From NCBI GenBank assembly GCA_023395775.1, contig JAEWYA010000022.1:1-7067 (forward strand): DNA of 7,067 nt, in the 5' to 3' direction. This DNA comes from Bacillota bacterium (lineage in GTDB: Bacteria > Bacillota > Clostridia > Oscillospirales > Oscillospiraceae). Positions 1 to 6,053 of this stretch are shown here, piece by piece. How positions within the stretch are numbered: position 1 is the first letter of the stretch; each line of letters opens with the position of its first letter. The translations under genes were made by a program, and so were the position numbers. The notes below the pieces were generated by a model. That model did not search any database, was not told the origin of the DNA, and saw only the letters and a list, made by a program, of their open reading frames with translations.

Positions 1-500
1 TTCATATACCGCAGCGGCAGCGTCATATGGCCCAGCACGGTAAAGTTCCCCCACCGCGCCATTTTCAGCATCGTCTCCAGATAATCCTCCACCTCGGCAT
101 AGCAGGTCTTCTCGTCAGGTTCCCGAAGCCACGCCAGGTCTTGAAGGCCAAACTTCTGGGACAACATGTGGACGGAGCCGATAATGAAGTCAAATTCGGG
201 CATTCCCCGCAGCAGCCGCTCCACAAGAGCGGCGTCAAACGGCGTATCGCCCAGCTCCAGCCCCAGCCGGAGCTTCACCGGACCGTTCCAGCGGGCGGCG
301 ACGTCGGCGTATTCCGCCGTCTGCGCCGACCAGTCAAAGGTCTTTCGGGGAAGGGTGGTGCGGGGCTCCACCGGCTCAAAATGGTCGGTGAAACAGATTT
401 CGTCCAGCCCCGCCGCCGCGGCGGCGGAGGCCATTTCCAGCATAGAGGCGTGTCCGTCGGGAGAGACGCGGGAGTGGGTATGGTAATCAGCAAGATACAT
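1..500 (-). CDS. PHP-domain phosphoesterase, histidinol-phosphatase (HisJ)-like, 3' part outside window
   Basis: The first 166 residues are visible and the gene continues past the left edge. The product begins MYLADYHTHSRVSPDGHASM. PHP-domain metal-site motifs appear in order: D5-Y-H7-T-H9, T38-D39-H40, the glutamate in LGLELG (E82), GSVH (H111) and LGHMTLPLRY (H158). This spacing fits the HisJ-type histidinol-phosphatase branch, which hydrolyses L-histidinol phosphate to histidinol in histidine synthesis in the cytoplasm. PHP proteins have varied substrates, so the exact reaction is an inference. The ATG lies 8 nt past the dnaJ stop codon. The only Shine-Dalgarno-like sequence (GTGAGG) overlaps that stop, so it is probably co-transcribed and translationally coupled with dnaJ. 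Being at the end of the heat-shock operon is unusual for a histidine enzyme. It could instead be a generic PHP phosphatase. Confidence 0.88.
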   Translation of the reverse strand, partial: MYLADYHTHSRVSPDGHASMLEMASAAAAAGLDEICFTDHFEPVEPRTTLPRKTFDWSAQTAEYADVAARWNGPVKLRLGLELGDTPFDAALVERLLRGMPEFDFIIGSVHMLSQKFGLQDLAWLREPDEKTCYAEVEDYLETMLKMARWGNFTVLGHMTLPLRYM

Positions 501-508
501 GGAGAGCC

Positions 509-1642
509 TCACTTTTTGAACTTTTTAAAGAACTTTTTGCGGTCCTCGTAGTTGTTGTCCCCAACGGCTTCCGCAAATTTCATGAGGACCTCCTTTTGGG
601 CCTTGCTCAGGTTCCGGGGCGTTTCGATGTAAACGGTGACATACTGGTCGCCCCGTCCCCGGCCGTTCAGCGCCGGAATTCCCTTGCCCTTCAGGCGGAA
701 GGTGGTTCCGGTCTGGGTGCCCTCCGGCAGGGTGTATTTCACCTTTCCGTCAATGGTGGGGATCTCCAACTCCGCGCCAAGGACCGCCTGGACAAAGGTA
801 ATCGGCGCTTCGCATAAAACGCTGTTGCCCTCCCGGCGGAAAAGCTCGTGGGGCTTCACTGTGATGGTAATGAGCAGGTCGCCGGATGGACCGCCGTTTC
901 TGCCCGCGTGGCCCTGGCCCCGAATGGATATGGTCTGGCCGTCGTCAATTCCCGCGGGAATCTTCGTCTCGATGGTGTGGCGGCGACGAATCATACCGGT
1001 GCCGTAGCAGTCCTTGCAGGGCTGATGAATAATTCGGCCCTTGCCGCCGCAGCGGGAACAGGGACCAGTGGACGCAAAGACGCCCAGAGGCGTCTGCTTG
1101 CGTACCTGCACCGTGCCGGTTCCGTGGCAGTCCGGGCAGATTTCCGGGGTGGTTCCCGGCTCGCAGCCGTTGCCCTTGCAGGTCTCGCAGACTTCATACC
1201 GGTCCACCGTCACGGCTTTTTCGCAGCCAAAGGCCGCCTCCTCAAAGGTGATGGCCACGGACTGGCGGATGCTCTCGCCCCGCTGGGGCGCGTTGGGGTT
1301 GGCCCGGCGCTGGGACCCGAAGCCCCCGCCGAAAAAGCTGCCGAAAATATCGCCCAGATCGCCGAAGTCAAAGCCGTCGGCCCCGCCGTAGCCCCCTGCG
1401 CCGAAGTTAGGGTCCACGCCGGCGTGGCCATATTGGTCATACCGGGCTTTTTTGTCTGCGTCGGACAGGACCTCGTAGGCCTCATTGATCTCCTTGAACC
1501 GGCCCTCCGCCGCCTTGTCGCCGGGGTTCAGGTCCGGATGGTTCGCCTTGGCAAGCTTGCGGTACGCCTTTTTGATCTCATCTTCGGATGCGTCCCGGGA
1601 AACGCCCAGGACCTCATAGTAGTCGCGTTTTTGTTCTGCCAT
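509..1642 (-). CDS. dnaJ: Chaperone protein DnaJ (class A Hsp40)
   Basis: A 377-aa co-chaperone that delivers unfolded clients to DnaK and stimulates its ATPase. Domains in order: J domain (residues 6-71, with HPD at 35-37), Gly/Phe-rich linker (about 76-110, FGDLGDIFGSFFGGGFG), a zinc-finger region with all four CxxCxGxG repeats (C152/C155, C169/C172, C195/C198, C209/C212), then the C-terminal client-binding and dimerisation domains. It is full length and complete for a class A DnaJ. The start at MAEQKRDYYEVLGV was chosen because family members usually begin just before the DYYEVLGV motif. An in-frame ATG 30 nt upstream (position 1672) would add MKSGGLCDDD. That start has the somewhat better, though weak, ribosome binding site (GGCGGGAA), so the start is uncertain. 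The C-terminus is basic (KKFFKKFKK). It is fourth in the hrcA operon and follows dnaK after a gap with hairpins. Confidence 0.97.
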   Translation of the reverse strand: MAEQKRDYYEVLGVSRDASEDEIKKAYRKLAKANHPDLNPGDKAAEGRFKEINEAYEVLSDADKKARYDQYGHAGVDPNFGAGGYGGADGFDFGDLGDIFGSFFGGGFGSQRRANPNAPQRGESIRQSVAITFEEAAFGCEKAVTVDRYEVCETCKGNGCEPGTTPEICPDCHGTGTVQVRKQTPLGVFASTGPCSRCGGKGRIIHQPCKDCYGTGMIRRRHTIETKIPAGIDDGQTISIRGQGHAGRNGGPSGDLLITITVKPHELFRREGNSVLCEAPITFVQAVLGAELEIPTIDGKVKYTLPEGTQTGTTFRLKGKGIPALNGRGRGDQYVTVYIETPRNLSKAQKEVLMKFAEAVGDNNYEDRKKFFKKFKK

Positions 1643-1723
1643 ATCGTCATCGCAAAGTCCGCCTGATTTCATTTCCCGCCAAAACGGAAAATAAAATCCG
1701 CTTCCTTACTCCTCCTCTCCGTC

Positions 1724-1754
1724 CCGGGCCCGCCGCGCTGCGCTTCGGGCCGGG
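1724..1754 (-). other. Second intergenic stem-loop upstream of dnaJ
   Basis: Very GC-rich imperfect inverted repeat: arms at 1724-1732 and 1746-1754 (ccgggcccg / cgggccggg, one G-G mismatch) around a 13-nt loop that can itself form a short GC stem. It sits 13 nt 3' of the perfect hairpin in the dnaK-dnaJ gap on the message. No T-run follows, so it is probably an RNA structure affecting stability, processing or dnaJ translation, not a true terminator. Function is inferred. Confidence 0.5.
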
Positions 1755-1766
1755 TAATAACGGGGT

Positions 1767-1797
1767 ATGCGGAGCCGCTGTGAGGGCGGCTCCGCAT
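1767..1797 (-). terminator. Perfect 12-bp hairpin after dnaK (attenuator or processing/stability element)
   Basis: Arms ATGCGGAGCCGC and GCGGCTCCGCAT (1767-1778 and 1786-1797) are exact reverse complements around a 7-nt loop. The hairpin begins 12 nt after the dnaK stop codon (1810-1812). On the minus-strand message the 3' flank is ACCCCGTTATTACC, with no proper U-tract. It may therefore act as a partial terminator, or as a 3'-end stabiliser or processing site that makes dnaK more abundant than dnaJ. The structure is seen directly; the role is inferred. Confidence 0.65.
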
Positions 1798-1809
1798 TCC
1801 ATTTGATTG

Positions 1810-3678
1810 TTACTTGTTGCCGTCCTTCTTGTCCTCATCATCTACGACTTTATAGTCCGCGTCGTAATACTGGCTCTGTCCACCGGGGTTTCCGCCGGGC
1901 TGCCCGCCCATGTCGGGACCCGCGCCGGGCTGGCCCTGCTGGGGTCCTGCCTGCTGATAAAGTTTTTCGCTGACGGCGTAGAACGCCTGCGTCAGTTCTT
2001 CGGTGGCGGACTTGATAGCCGCGGTATCGGTACCCTTCAGGGCCTCCTTCAGCTTATCAATCCCGGCCTGAACCTTGGACTTGTCGTCGGCGGGAATTTT
2101 GTCGCCCATCTCGCCCAGAGTTTTCTCGGACTGGTAGACCATCTGGTCGGCCTGATTGCGGATTTCCACCTCTTCCTTCATCTTCGCGTCCTGAGAAGCA
2201 TACTGCTCCGCTTCCTTCACGGCCCGCTCGATGTCGCCCTTGCTCATGTTGGTGGAGGAGGTAATGGTGATGTGCTGCTCCTTGCCGGTACCCAGGTCCT
2301 TGGCGGAGACATTCACAATGCCGTTGGCATCGATATCAAAGGTGACCTCGATCTGGGGTACGCCGCGGCGGGCCGGGGCAATGCCGTCCAGATGGAAGCG
2401 GCCCAGAGACTTATTGGCGGCGGCCATCTCCCGCTCACCCTGGAGGACGTTGACCTCCACGGAGGTCTGGTTGTCCGCGGCAGTGGAGAATACCTGGCTC
2501 TTCTTCACGGGGATGGTGGTGTTGCGGTCGATCAGCTTGGTGAATACGCCGCCCATGGTCTCAATGCCCAGGGACAGCGGAGTCACGTCCAGCAGCAGCA
2601 GACCCTTCACATCGCCGGTGAGAACGCCCGCCTGCAGCGCGGCGCCCATGGCCACGCACTCGTCGGGGTTGATCCCCTTAAAGGGCTCGCTTCCGGTGAA
2701 GCTCTTCACGGCCTCCTGCACGGCGGGAATACGGCTGGAGCCGCCCACCAGCAAAACCTTGCTCAAATCAGAGGGCTTTAGGCCGGCGTCGGACATGGCC
2801 TGACGCACGGGGCCCATGGTGGCATCTACTAGATGGCTCGTCAGCTCGTTGAACTTGGCCCGGGTGAGGGTCACGTCCAGATGCTTGGGGCCGTTGGCGT
2901 CGGCAGTGATATAGGGCAGGTTGATGTTGGAGGTGGTAACGCCGGAAAGCTCGATCTTGGCCTTTTCAGCGGATTCCTTCAGCCGCTGCATGGCGACCTT
3001 GTCGCCGCTGAGATCCACACCGTCGGTGCGCTTGAACTCGCTCACCAGATATTTCATGACGCACTCGTCGAAGTCATCGCCGCCCAGGCGGTTGTTGCCC
3101 GCGGTGGCCAAAACCTCGATCACGCCGTCGTCAATCTCCAGAATGGAGACGTCGAAAGTGCCGCCGCCCAGATCATAGACCATGATCTTCTGGGACTGCT
3201 CCTTATCCACGCCGTAGGCCAAAGCCGCGGCGGTAGGCTCGTTGATAATACGCTTGACGTCCAGACCCGCGATCTTGCCCGCGTCCTTGGTCGCCTGACG
3301 CTGGGAGTCGGTAAAATAAGCGGGGACGGTGATGACGGCCTCGGTGACGGAGCTGCCCAGATAGGCCTCGGCGTCCGCTTTCAGCTTTTGCAGGATCATG
3401 GCGCTGATCTCCTGCGGGGTATAGGCCTTGCCGTCGATGGTAACCTTGTGGTCGCTGCCCATCTCGCGCTTGATGGAGGAGATGGTGCGGTCGGGGTTGG
3501 TAATGGCCTGACGCTTCGCAACCTGTCCCACCATACGCTCGCCGGTCTTGGAAAACGCCACGACGGACGGGGTGGTGCGGTTGCCCTCGGCGTTGGCAAT
3601 GACAACGGCTTCGCCGCCCTCCATGACCGCCACGCAGGAGTTGGTAGTACCCAAATCGATGCCGATTACTTTAGACAT
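1810..3678 (-). CDS. dnaK: Molecular chaperone DnaK (Hsp70)
   Basis: A 622-aa ATP-driven chaperone that binds exposed hydrophobic peptides in the cytoplasm and cycles with DnaJ and GrpE. The nucleotide-binding domain shows the three Hsp70 signatures: GIDLGTTNS (6-14), VYDLGGGTFDVSIL (167-180) and VLLVGGSSRIPAVQE (308-322), with NEPTAAALAYG at 146-156. The hydrophobic linker and start of the substrate-binding domain, LLLLDVTPLSLGIE, lie at 360-373. A helical lid region follows, then a Gly/Gln/Pro-rich tail ending in acidic DADYKVVDDEDKK. Between about residues 74 and 82 it lacks the roughly 24-residue insertion found in E. coli DnaK, which is the Gram-positive form. ATG start with a strong AGGAGG 8 nt upstream. 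It starts 45 nt after the grpE stop. No frameshift or missing key residue was seen. Confidence 0.99.
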   Translation of the reverse strand: MSKVIGIDLGTTNSCVAVMEGGEAVVIANAEGNRTTPSVVAFSKTGERMVGQVAKRQAITNPDRTISSIKREMGSDHKVTIDGKAYTPQEISAMILQKLKADAEAYLGSSVTEAVITVPAYFTDSQRQATKDAGKIAGLDVKRIINEPTAAALAYGVDKEQSQKIMVYDLGGGTFDVSILEIDDGVIEVLATAGNNRLGGDDFDECVMKYLVSEFKRTDGVDLSGDKVAMQRLKESAEKAKIELSGVTTSNINLPYITADANGPKHLDVTLTRAKFNELTSHLVDATMGPVRQAMSDAGLKPSDLSKVLLVGGSSRIPAVQEAVKSFTGSEPFKGINPDECVAMGAALQAGVLTGDVKGLLLLDVTPLSLGIETMGGVFTKLIDRNTTIPVKKSQVFSTAADNQTSVEVNVLQGEREMAAANKSLGRFHLDGIAPARRGVPQIEVTFDIDANGIVNVSAKDLGTGKEQHITITSSTNMSKGDIERAVKEAEQYASQDAKMKEEVEIRNQADQMVYQSEKTLGEMGDKIPADDKSKVQAGIDKLKEALKGTDTAAIKSATEELTQAFYAVSEKLYQQAGPQQGQPGAGPDMGGQPGGNPGGQSQYYDADYKVVDDEDKKDGNK

Positions 3679-3690
3679 AATAAAAACCTC

Positions 3691-3696
3691 CTATTA
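3691..3696 (-). promoter_or_regulatory. Ribosome binding site of dnaK
   Basis: The minus strand reads AATAGGAGGTTTTTATTATG: a full AGGAGG core 8 nt before the dnaK ATG, set in an AT-rich, probably unstructured 45-nt gap after grpE. It is the clearest ribosome binding site in the operon, consistent with DnaK being the most highly made product. Confidence 0.75.
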
Positions 3697-3723
3697 GAAA
3701 CATGAAATATATTGTAAACAAAT

Positions 3724-4341
3724 TCAGTTCGCCACGCGGACCGTGGCAAAGCGGAGAACCTTGTCGCCCATCACGAAGCCCGCCTGAAACACATCGGCCA
3801 CCACGTTTTCTCCGAGACTCTCGTCGTCCACGTGCATGACGGCATTGTGCCGGTTGGGGTCAAAGGGCTGGCCCAGAGCCTCCATCTCGGTGACACCCAG
3901 CTTGCTGAGCACCTCTTTATACTGGTTGAAGATCATCTCAAGGCCCTTTTTATGAGGAGAATCCTCATCGCCCTCGGTCTTCATAGCTCGCTCCAGATTG
4001 TCGTATACAGCCAGAAAGGGTGTTACGGTGTCCGCTTTGGCATCCTGATAAATAGACTCCTTCTCCTTGGTGGTGCGTTTGCGGTAGTTGTCATATTCTG
4101 CGGTAAGCCGGGTAAACTGGTCGGTGACGGCGGCAAGCTGCTTGGCGGCCAGCTCCGCGGCCTCCATCTGCTCCCGGGTCAGGGTATAGGTCTTTTCTTT
4201 CTTTTTGGATTCCTTCCTGGGTTTTTCGTCCTTCTTGGGTTCGGCCCCTTTCGTCTCCGTCTGCTCAGTCTCGGGGGTGGGCGTCTGGGCCGTATCCTGC
4301 TCGGGCGGCTGGCCGGTTGGTTCTTTCTTTTCCTCGCTCAC
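3724..4341 (-). CDS. grpE: Nucleotide exchange factor GrpE
   Basis: A 205-aa dimeric co-chaperone that releases ADP from DnaK and so resets the Hsp70 cycle. Residues 1-52 are a charged, low-complexity tail rich in Glu, Lys, Pro, Thr and Gln. A long helix/coiled coil follows from about 55 to 125 (REQMEAAELAAKQLAAVTDQ onward, with AEYDNYRKRT at 81-90), then the compact beta domain with the GrpE signature FDPNRHNAVMHV (160-171) and VLRFATVRVAN at the end. The start codon is GTG at 4339-4341, and its last two bases form part of the hrcA TGA stop (GTGA, 4-nt overlap). The ribosome binding site AAGGAGG lies inside the last hrcA codons, 10 nt upstream. Translation of grpE is therefore likely coupled to hrcA. 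Confidence 0.98.
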   Translation of the reverse strand: MSEEKKEPTGQPPEQDTAQTPTPETEQTETKGAEPKKDEKPRKESKKKEKTYTLTREQMEAAELAAKQLAAVTDQFTRLTAEYDNYRKRTTKEKESIYQDAKADTVTPFLAVYDNLERAMKTEGDEDSPHKKGLEMIFNQYKEVLSKLGVTEMEALGQPFDPNRHNAVMHVDDESLGENVVADVFQAGFVMGDKVLRFATVRVAN

Positions 4342-5390
4342 GTCTTTTGGTCCTCCTTTTTGGAAGGTAAATCTTTCTTTCCGAACATCCGCGCCATGCC
4401 CTCCGCAAAATAGCTCAGCCGCGCGGTAACGGATGCATAATCCATACGGGTGGGACCGACCACGCCGATCAATCCCCGCATATTGTCTCCAATATCATAG
4501 CTGGCAACCACCACGCTGGTATCCAGCAGGGCCTTGCTGACATTTTCCGGCCCAATCAGGATCTTCATGGAGGCGTTTTCGTCTGGGGTGGGCAAATCCG
4601 CGCCCTCCTCGCTTAAATAGCTCATCAGCTGATGGGCCTTATCGGCGTCCCGGAACTCCGGAATCTTCAAAAGCTTACTGGCCCCCACAGTCTGGACCTC
4701 CTTTCGCCCCGCCTCGTCCAGTACGTCCGTGGCATAGGTCACGGCCTGGCTCAGCAGCAGAAATATCTGAGGCGAAATCTGGTCGGTCATATGAAGGAGC
4801 CGTTCGCTCATCTCGTCGGCGGAACAGTTGGTAAAATGGGTGTTCAGCAGGTTCACAAGCGTGGGTATCTGGTCCGTGTCCAGCTTCAACTGGGGCTGGA
4901 TCAGCTGACTCTTCACCCGGTTGTCACCCATCATCATCACAACGATAAAACTCTTGTCGTCCACCGGAAGAAAATCAAAGTGCCGGGCAAAAAACTTTTT
5001 TCTCCCGGCGGTGGCGGTGTATACGGGATAGCCTTCCAGCGCGCTGACCGCTTTCCCCGCCTGGGACACCACCCGGTCCAGCTCCTCCATTTTCAAATGG
5101 AGCGCGGCGTTCAGCTTTTCCGTCTCCGCCACACTGAGCTTCTGGCGTTCCATCAACTCGTTGACATACATCCGATATCCCTTCGGAGAGGGCACCCGGC
5201 CGGCGGAGGTGTGGGGCTGCTCCAGATATCCCTGTTCCACCAGATCCGCCAGTTCGTTTCGGATCGTGGCGGAGCTGACCGTGCCCCCCATCTGGGCGGC
5301 AATGGCCTTGGAGCCAACCGGTTCGGCGGTAAATATATAATCCTCCACCACCGCCTTCAGTATTTGCTTTTTTCGGTCTGTTAAATCCAT
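4338..5390 (-). CDS. hrcA: Heat-inducible transcription repressor HrcA
   Basis: A 350-aa repressor that binds CIRCE operators and shuts off class I heat-shock operons; in the family its activity depends on the GroE chaperonin. The N-terminal winged helix-turn-helix covers about residues 1-77, with the highly conserved SSATIRNELADLVEQGYLEQ (39-58) and PHTSAGRVPSPKGYRMYV (59-76). The middle GAF-like dimerisation region follows. The conserved C-terminal block GLIGVVGPTRMDY lies at 306-318. The extreme C-terminus is lysine-rich (KKDLPSKKEDQKT) and its codons carry the grpE ribosome binding site. ATG start with AAGGAG 6 nt upstream. It is the first gene of the operon, 33 nt after the CIRCE element, so it should repress itself together with grpE, dnaK and dnaJ. 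Confidence 0.98.
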   Translation of the reverse strand: MDLTDRKKQILKAVVEDYIFTAEPVGSKAIAAQMGGTVSSATIRNELADLVEQGYLEQPHTSAGRVPSPKGYRMYVNELMERQKLSVAETEKLNAALHLKMEELDRVVSQAGKAVSALEGYPVYTATAGRKKFFARHFDFLPVDDKSFIVVMMMGDNRVKSQLIQPQLKLDTDQIPTLVNLLNTHFTNCSADEMSERLLHMTDQISPQIFLLLSQAVTYATDVLDEAGRKEVQTVGASKLLKIPEFRDADKAHQLMSYLSEEGADLPTPDENASMKILIGPENVSKALLDTSVVVASYDIGDNMRGLIGVVGPTRMDYASVTARLSYFAEGMARMFGKKDLPSKKEDQKT

Positions 5391-5423
5391 GATCCGCTCC
5401 TTACCAGAACGGTAAAATAGAGA

Positions 5424-5450
5424 TTAGCACTCATTATCCTCGAGTGCTAA
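5424..5450 (-). promoter_or_regulatory. CIRCE operator (HrcA binding site)
   Basis: TTAGCACTC-N9-GAGTGCTAA is present with both 9-bp arms perfect (5424-5432 and 5442-5450) and a 9-nt spacer (attatcctc), exactly matching the consensus. It begins 4 nt downstream of the -10 box, so it covers the transcription start and the 5' end of the leader. Bound HrcA would block transcription start. Confidence 0.98.
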
Positions 5451-5454
5451 AGCG

Positions 5455-5483
5455 AGTTTACCACCACCTAAAACGAATGTCAA
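5455..5483 (-). promoter_or_regulatory. Sigma-A-type promoter of the hrcA-grpE-dnaK-dnaJ operon
   Basis: On the minus strand the -35 box TTGACA (5478-5483) is separated by exactly 17 nt from the -10 box TAAACT (5455-5460). The -35 matches consensus perfectly and the -10 has one or two mismatches. The CIRCE element follows at once, the standard arrangement for HrcA-controlled housekeeping-sigma promoters. Confidence 0.9.
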
Positions 5484-5591
5484 TGGATGGATATAAACAA
5501 ATTGTAAATAAAGGGTTTTGCGCACAACTTTTTTACAAAACAGACATTTTTATGCTTTATTCTCAAAGGGCCGCTTTTTTGTGGGGAAATG

Positions 5592-5627
5592 CACAGCCCC
5601 GGGCCGCAAAAGCAGGCCGGGGCTGTG
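5592..5627 (-). terminator. GC-rich hairpin after the 84-aa gene, probable terminator
   Basis: Arms CACAGCCCCGG (5592-5602) and CCGGGGCTGTG (5617-5627) are perfect 11-bp complements around a 14-nt loop. It starts 6 nt after the stop codon of the 84-aa gene. The minus-strand tail is GCATTTCCCCAC, only a short T stretch, so termination may be weak or factor-assisted. It separates this gene from the heat-shock promoter downstream. The rest of 5484-5591 is AT-rich and shows no gene. Confidence 0.6.
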
Positions 5628-5633
5628 ATTCGT

Positions 5634-5888
5634 TCAGTTTTTGGAAGGGAAGGCCGCCTCCCATTCCTGAAGGAGCTTTCGGGCCTCTGCTGTGGTTTGC
5701 GGCGGCTCGGTCAGATCTAGCAGATAATTGGCGGCATCCCGCCACTGGAAAACGGAATAGTCCTCCGGCGAAAATTCCAGCGCCGCGTGGACCGCCCGGC
5801 TGCGGTACTTTTCCGTCCGCAGATCTGAGAGATAGATGCAGTCCAGACGCTCTGCCAGATCTTCCAAAAGGTCCTTTGTCCCCCGCAT
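5634..5888 (-). CDS. Small acidic protein of unknown function (84 aa)
   Basis: I do not recognise the family. The product starts MRGTKDLLEDLAERLDCIYL, is predicted mainly helical and is acidic (about 16 Asp/Glu against 11 Lys/Arg). It has one cysteine (C17), two tryptophans (W49, W75), no signal peptide and no membrane segment, so it is probably cytoplasmic. The case for a real gene is good: ATG start with AAAGGA about 7 nt upstream, a well-formed upstream promoter, a GC-rich hairpin just after the stop, and a fit in the gap between neighbours. A longer overlapping frame (5563-5922, minus) has no comparable signals. It is divergent from the XRE regulator and shares its AT-rich intergenic region, so that regulator may control it. 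A toxin, antitoxin or adaptor role would be speculation. Confidence 0.75.
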   Translation of the reverse strand: MRGTKDLLEDLAERLDCIYLSDLRTEKYRSRAVHAALEFSPEDYSVFQWRDAANYLLDLTEPPQTTAEARKLLQEWEAAFPSKN

Positions 5889-5926
5889 AATTTATCCTTT
5901 CTCTATAAGCATCTTTACTCATGCTA

Positions 5927-5955
5927 ATAATACTATATTACTCACTAAAAGTAAA
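5927..5955 (-). promoter_or_regulatory. Probable promoter of the 84-aa gene with overlapping inverted repeat
   Basis: On the minus strand TTTACT (-35, 5950-5955), a 17-nt spacer and TATTAT (-10, 5927-5932) lie about 38 nt before the ATG. A short inverted repeat, TTACT-N7-AGTAA (5938-5954), covers the -35 box and most of the spacer. That is a typical position for a repressor operator. Binding by the adjacent XRE protein is an inference. Confidence 0.6.
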
Positions 5956-5960
5956 TAATG

Positions 5961-6007
5961 TTATGCTATTGGTCCGTAACAAAATTTTATCTGTTTTGAT
6001 AGCATAA
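5961..6007. repeat. 9-bp inverted repeat in the divergent intergenic region
   Basis: TTATGCTAT (5961-5969) and ATAGCATAA (5999-6007) are exact reverse complements, with centres 38 bp apart. A further ATGCTA copy is at 5921-5926. The intergenic stretch is strongly AT-rich compared with the GC-rich flanks. The repeats could be paired half-site regions for a dimeric regulator binding on one face of the helix, or a loop-forming pair. I could not find a convincing -35/-10 pair for the plus-strand xre gene here. Confidence 0.5.
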
Positions 6008-6053
6008 AGTTAAGTCAAAACCACTTCATTTCACAAGGAGAGGAGGATGCTGC

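Noticed and set aside
848..1666. A 272-aa plus-strand open frame opposite dnaJ
   Set aside because: It is the mirror of the dnaJ codon pattern, Ala/Gly/Val-rich with no motif or start signal.
1807..3705. Two long plus-strand open frames (1807-2781 and 2833-3705) opposite dnaK
   Set aside because: They are antisense shadows of a strongly biased, GC-rich gene; they have no ribosome binding sites and show no recognisable domains.
3685..3722. A possible internal promoter before dnaK (TTTACA followed by TAATAG)
   Set aside because: The spacing is 16 nt and the supposed -10 overlaps the dnaK ribosome binding site, which would give a leaderless or unusable start. AT-rich sequence explains it.
3832..4413. 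A hydrophobic Leu/Phe/Gly-rich plus-strand frame that looks like a membrane protein
   Set aside because: It is the antisense reading of the Lys/Glu-rich GrpE N-terminus, which turns into Phe/Leu codons.
5484..5591. A small RNA or T-run terminator around GGGCCGCTTTTTTG at 5566-5580
   Set aside because: No matching upstream arm for a stable stem next to the T-run, and no gene on the plus strand that would end there.
5563..5922. A 119-aa minus-strand frame overlapping the 84-aa gene in another frame
   Set aside because: It starts in the promoter leader without a good ribosome binding site, runs through the GC hairpin, and is Gly/Arg/Pro-rich like a shadow frame.
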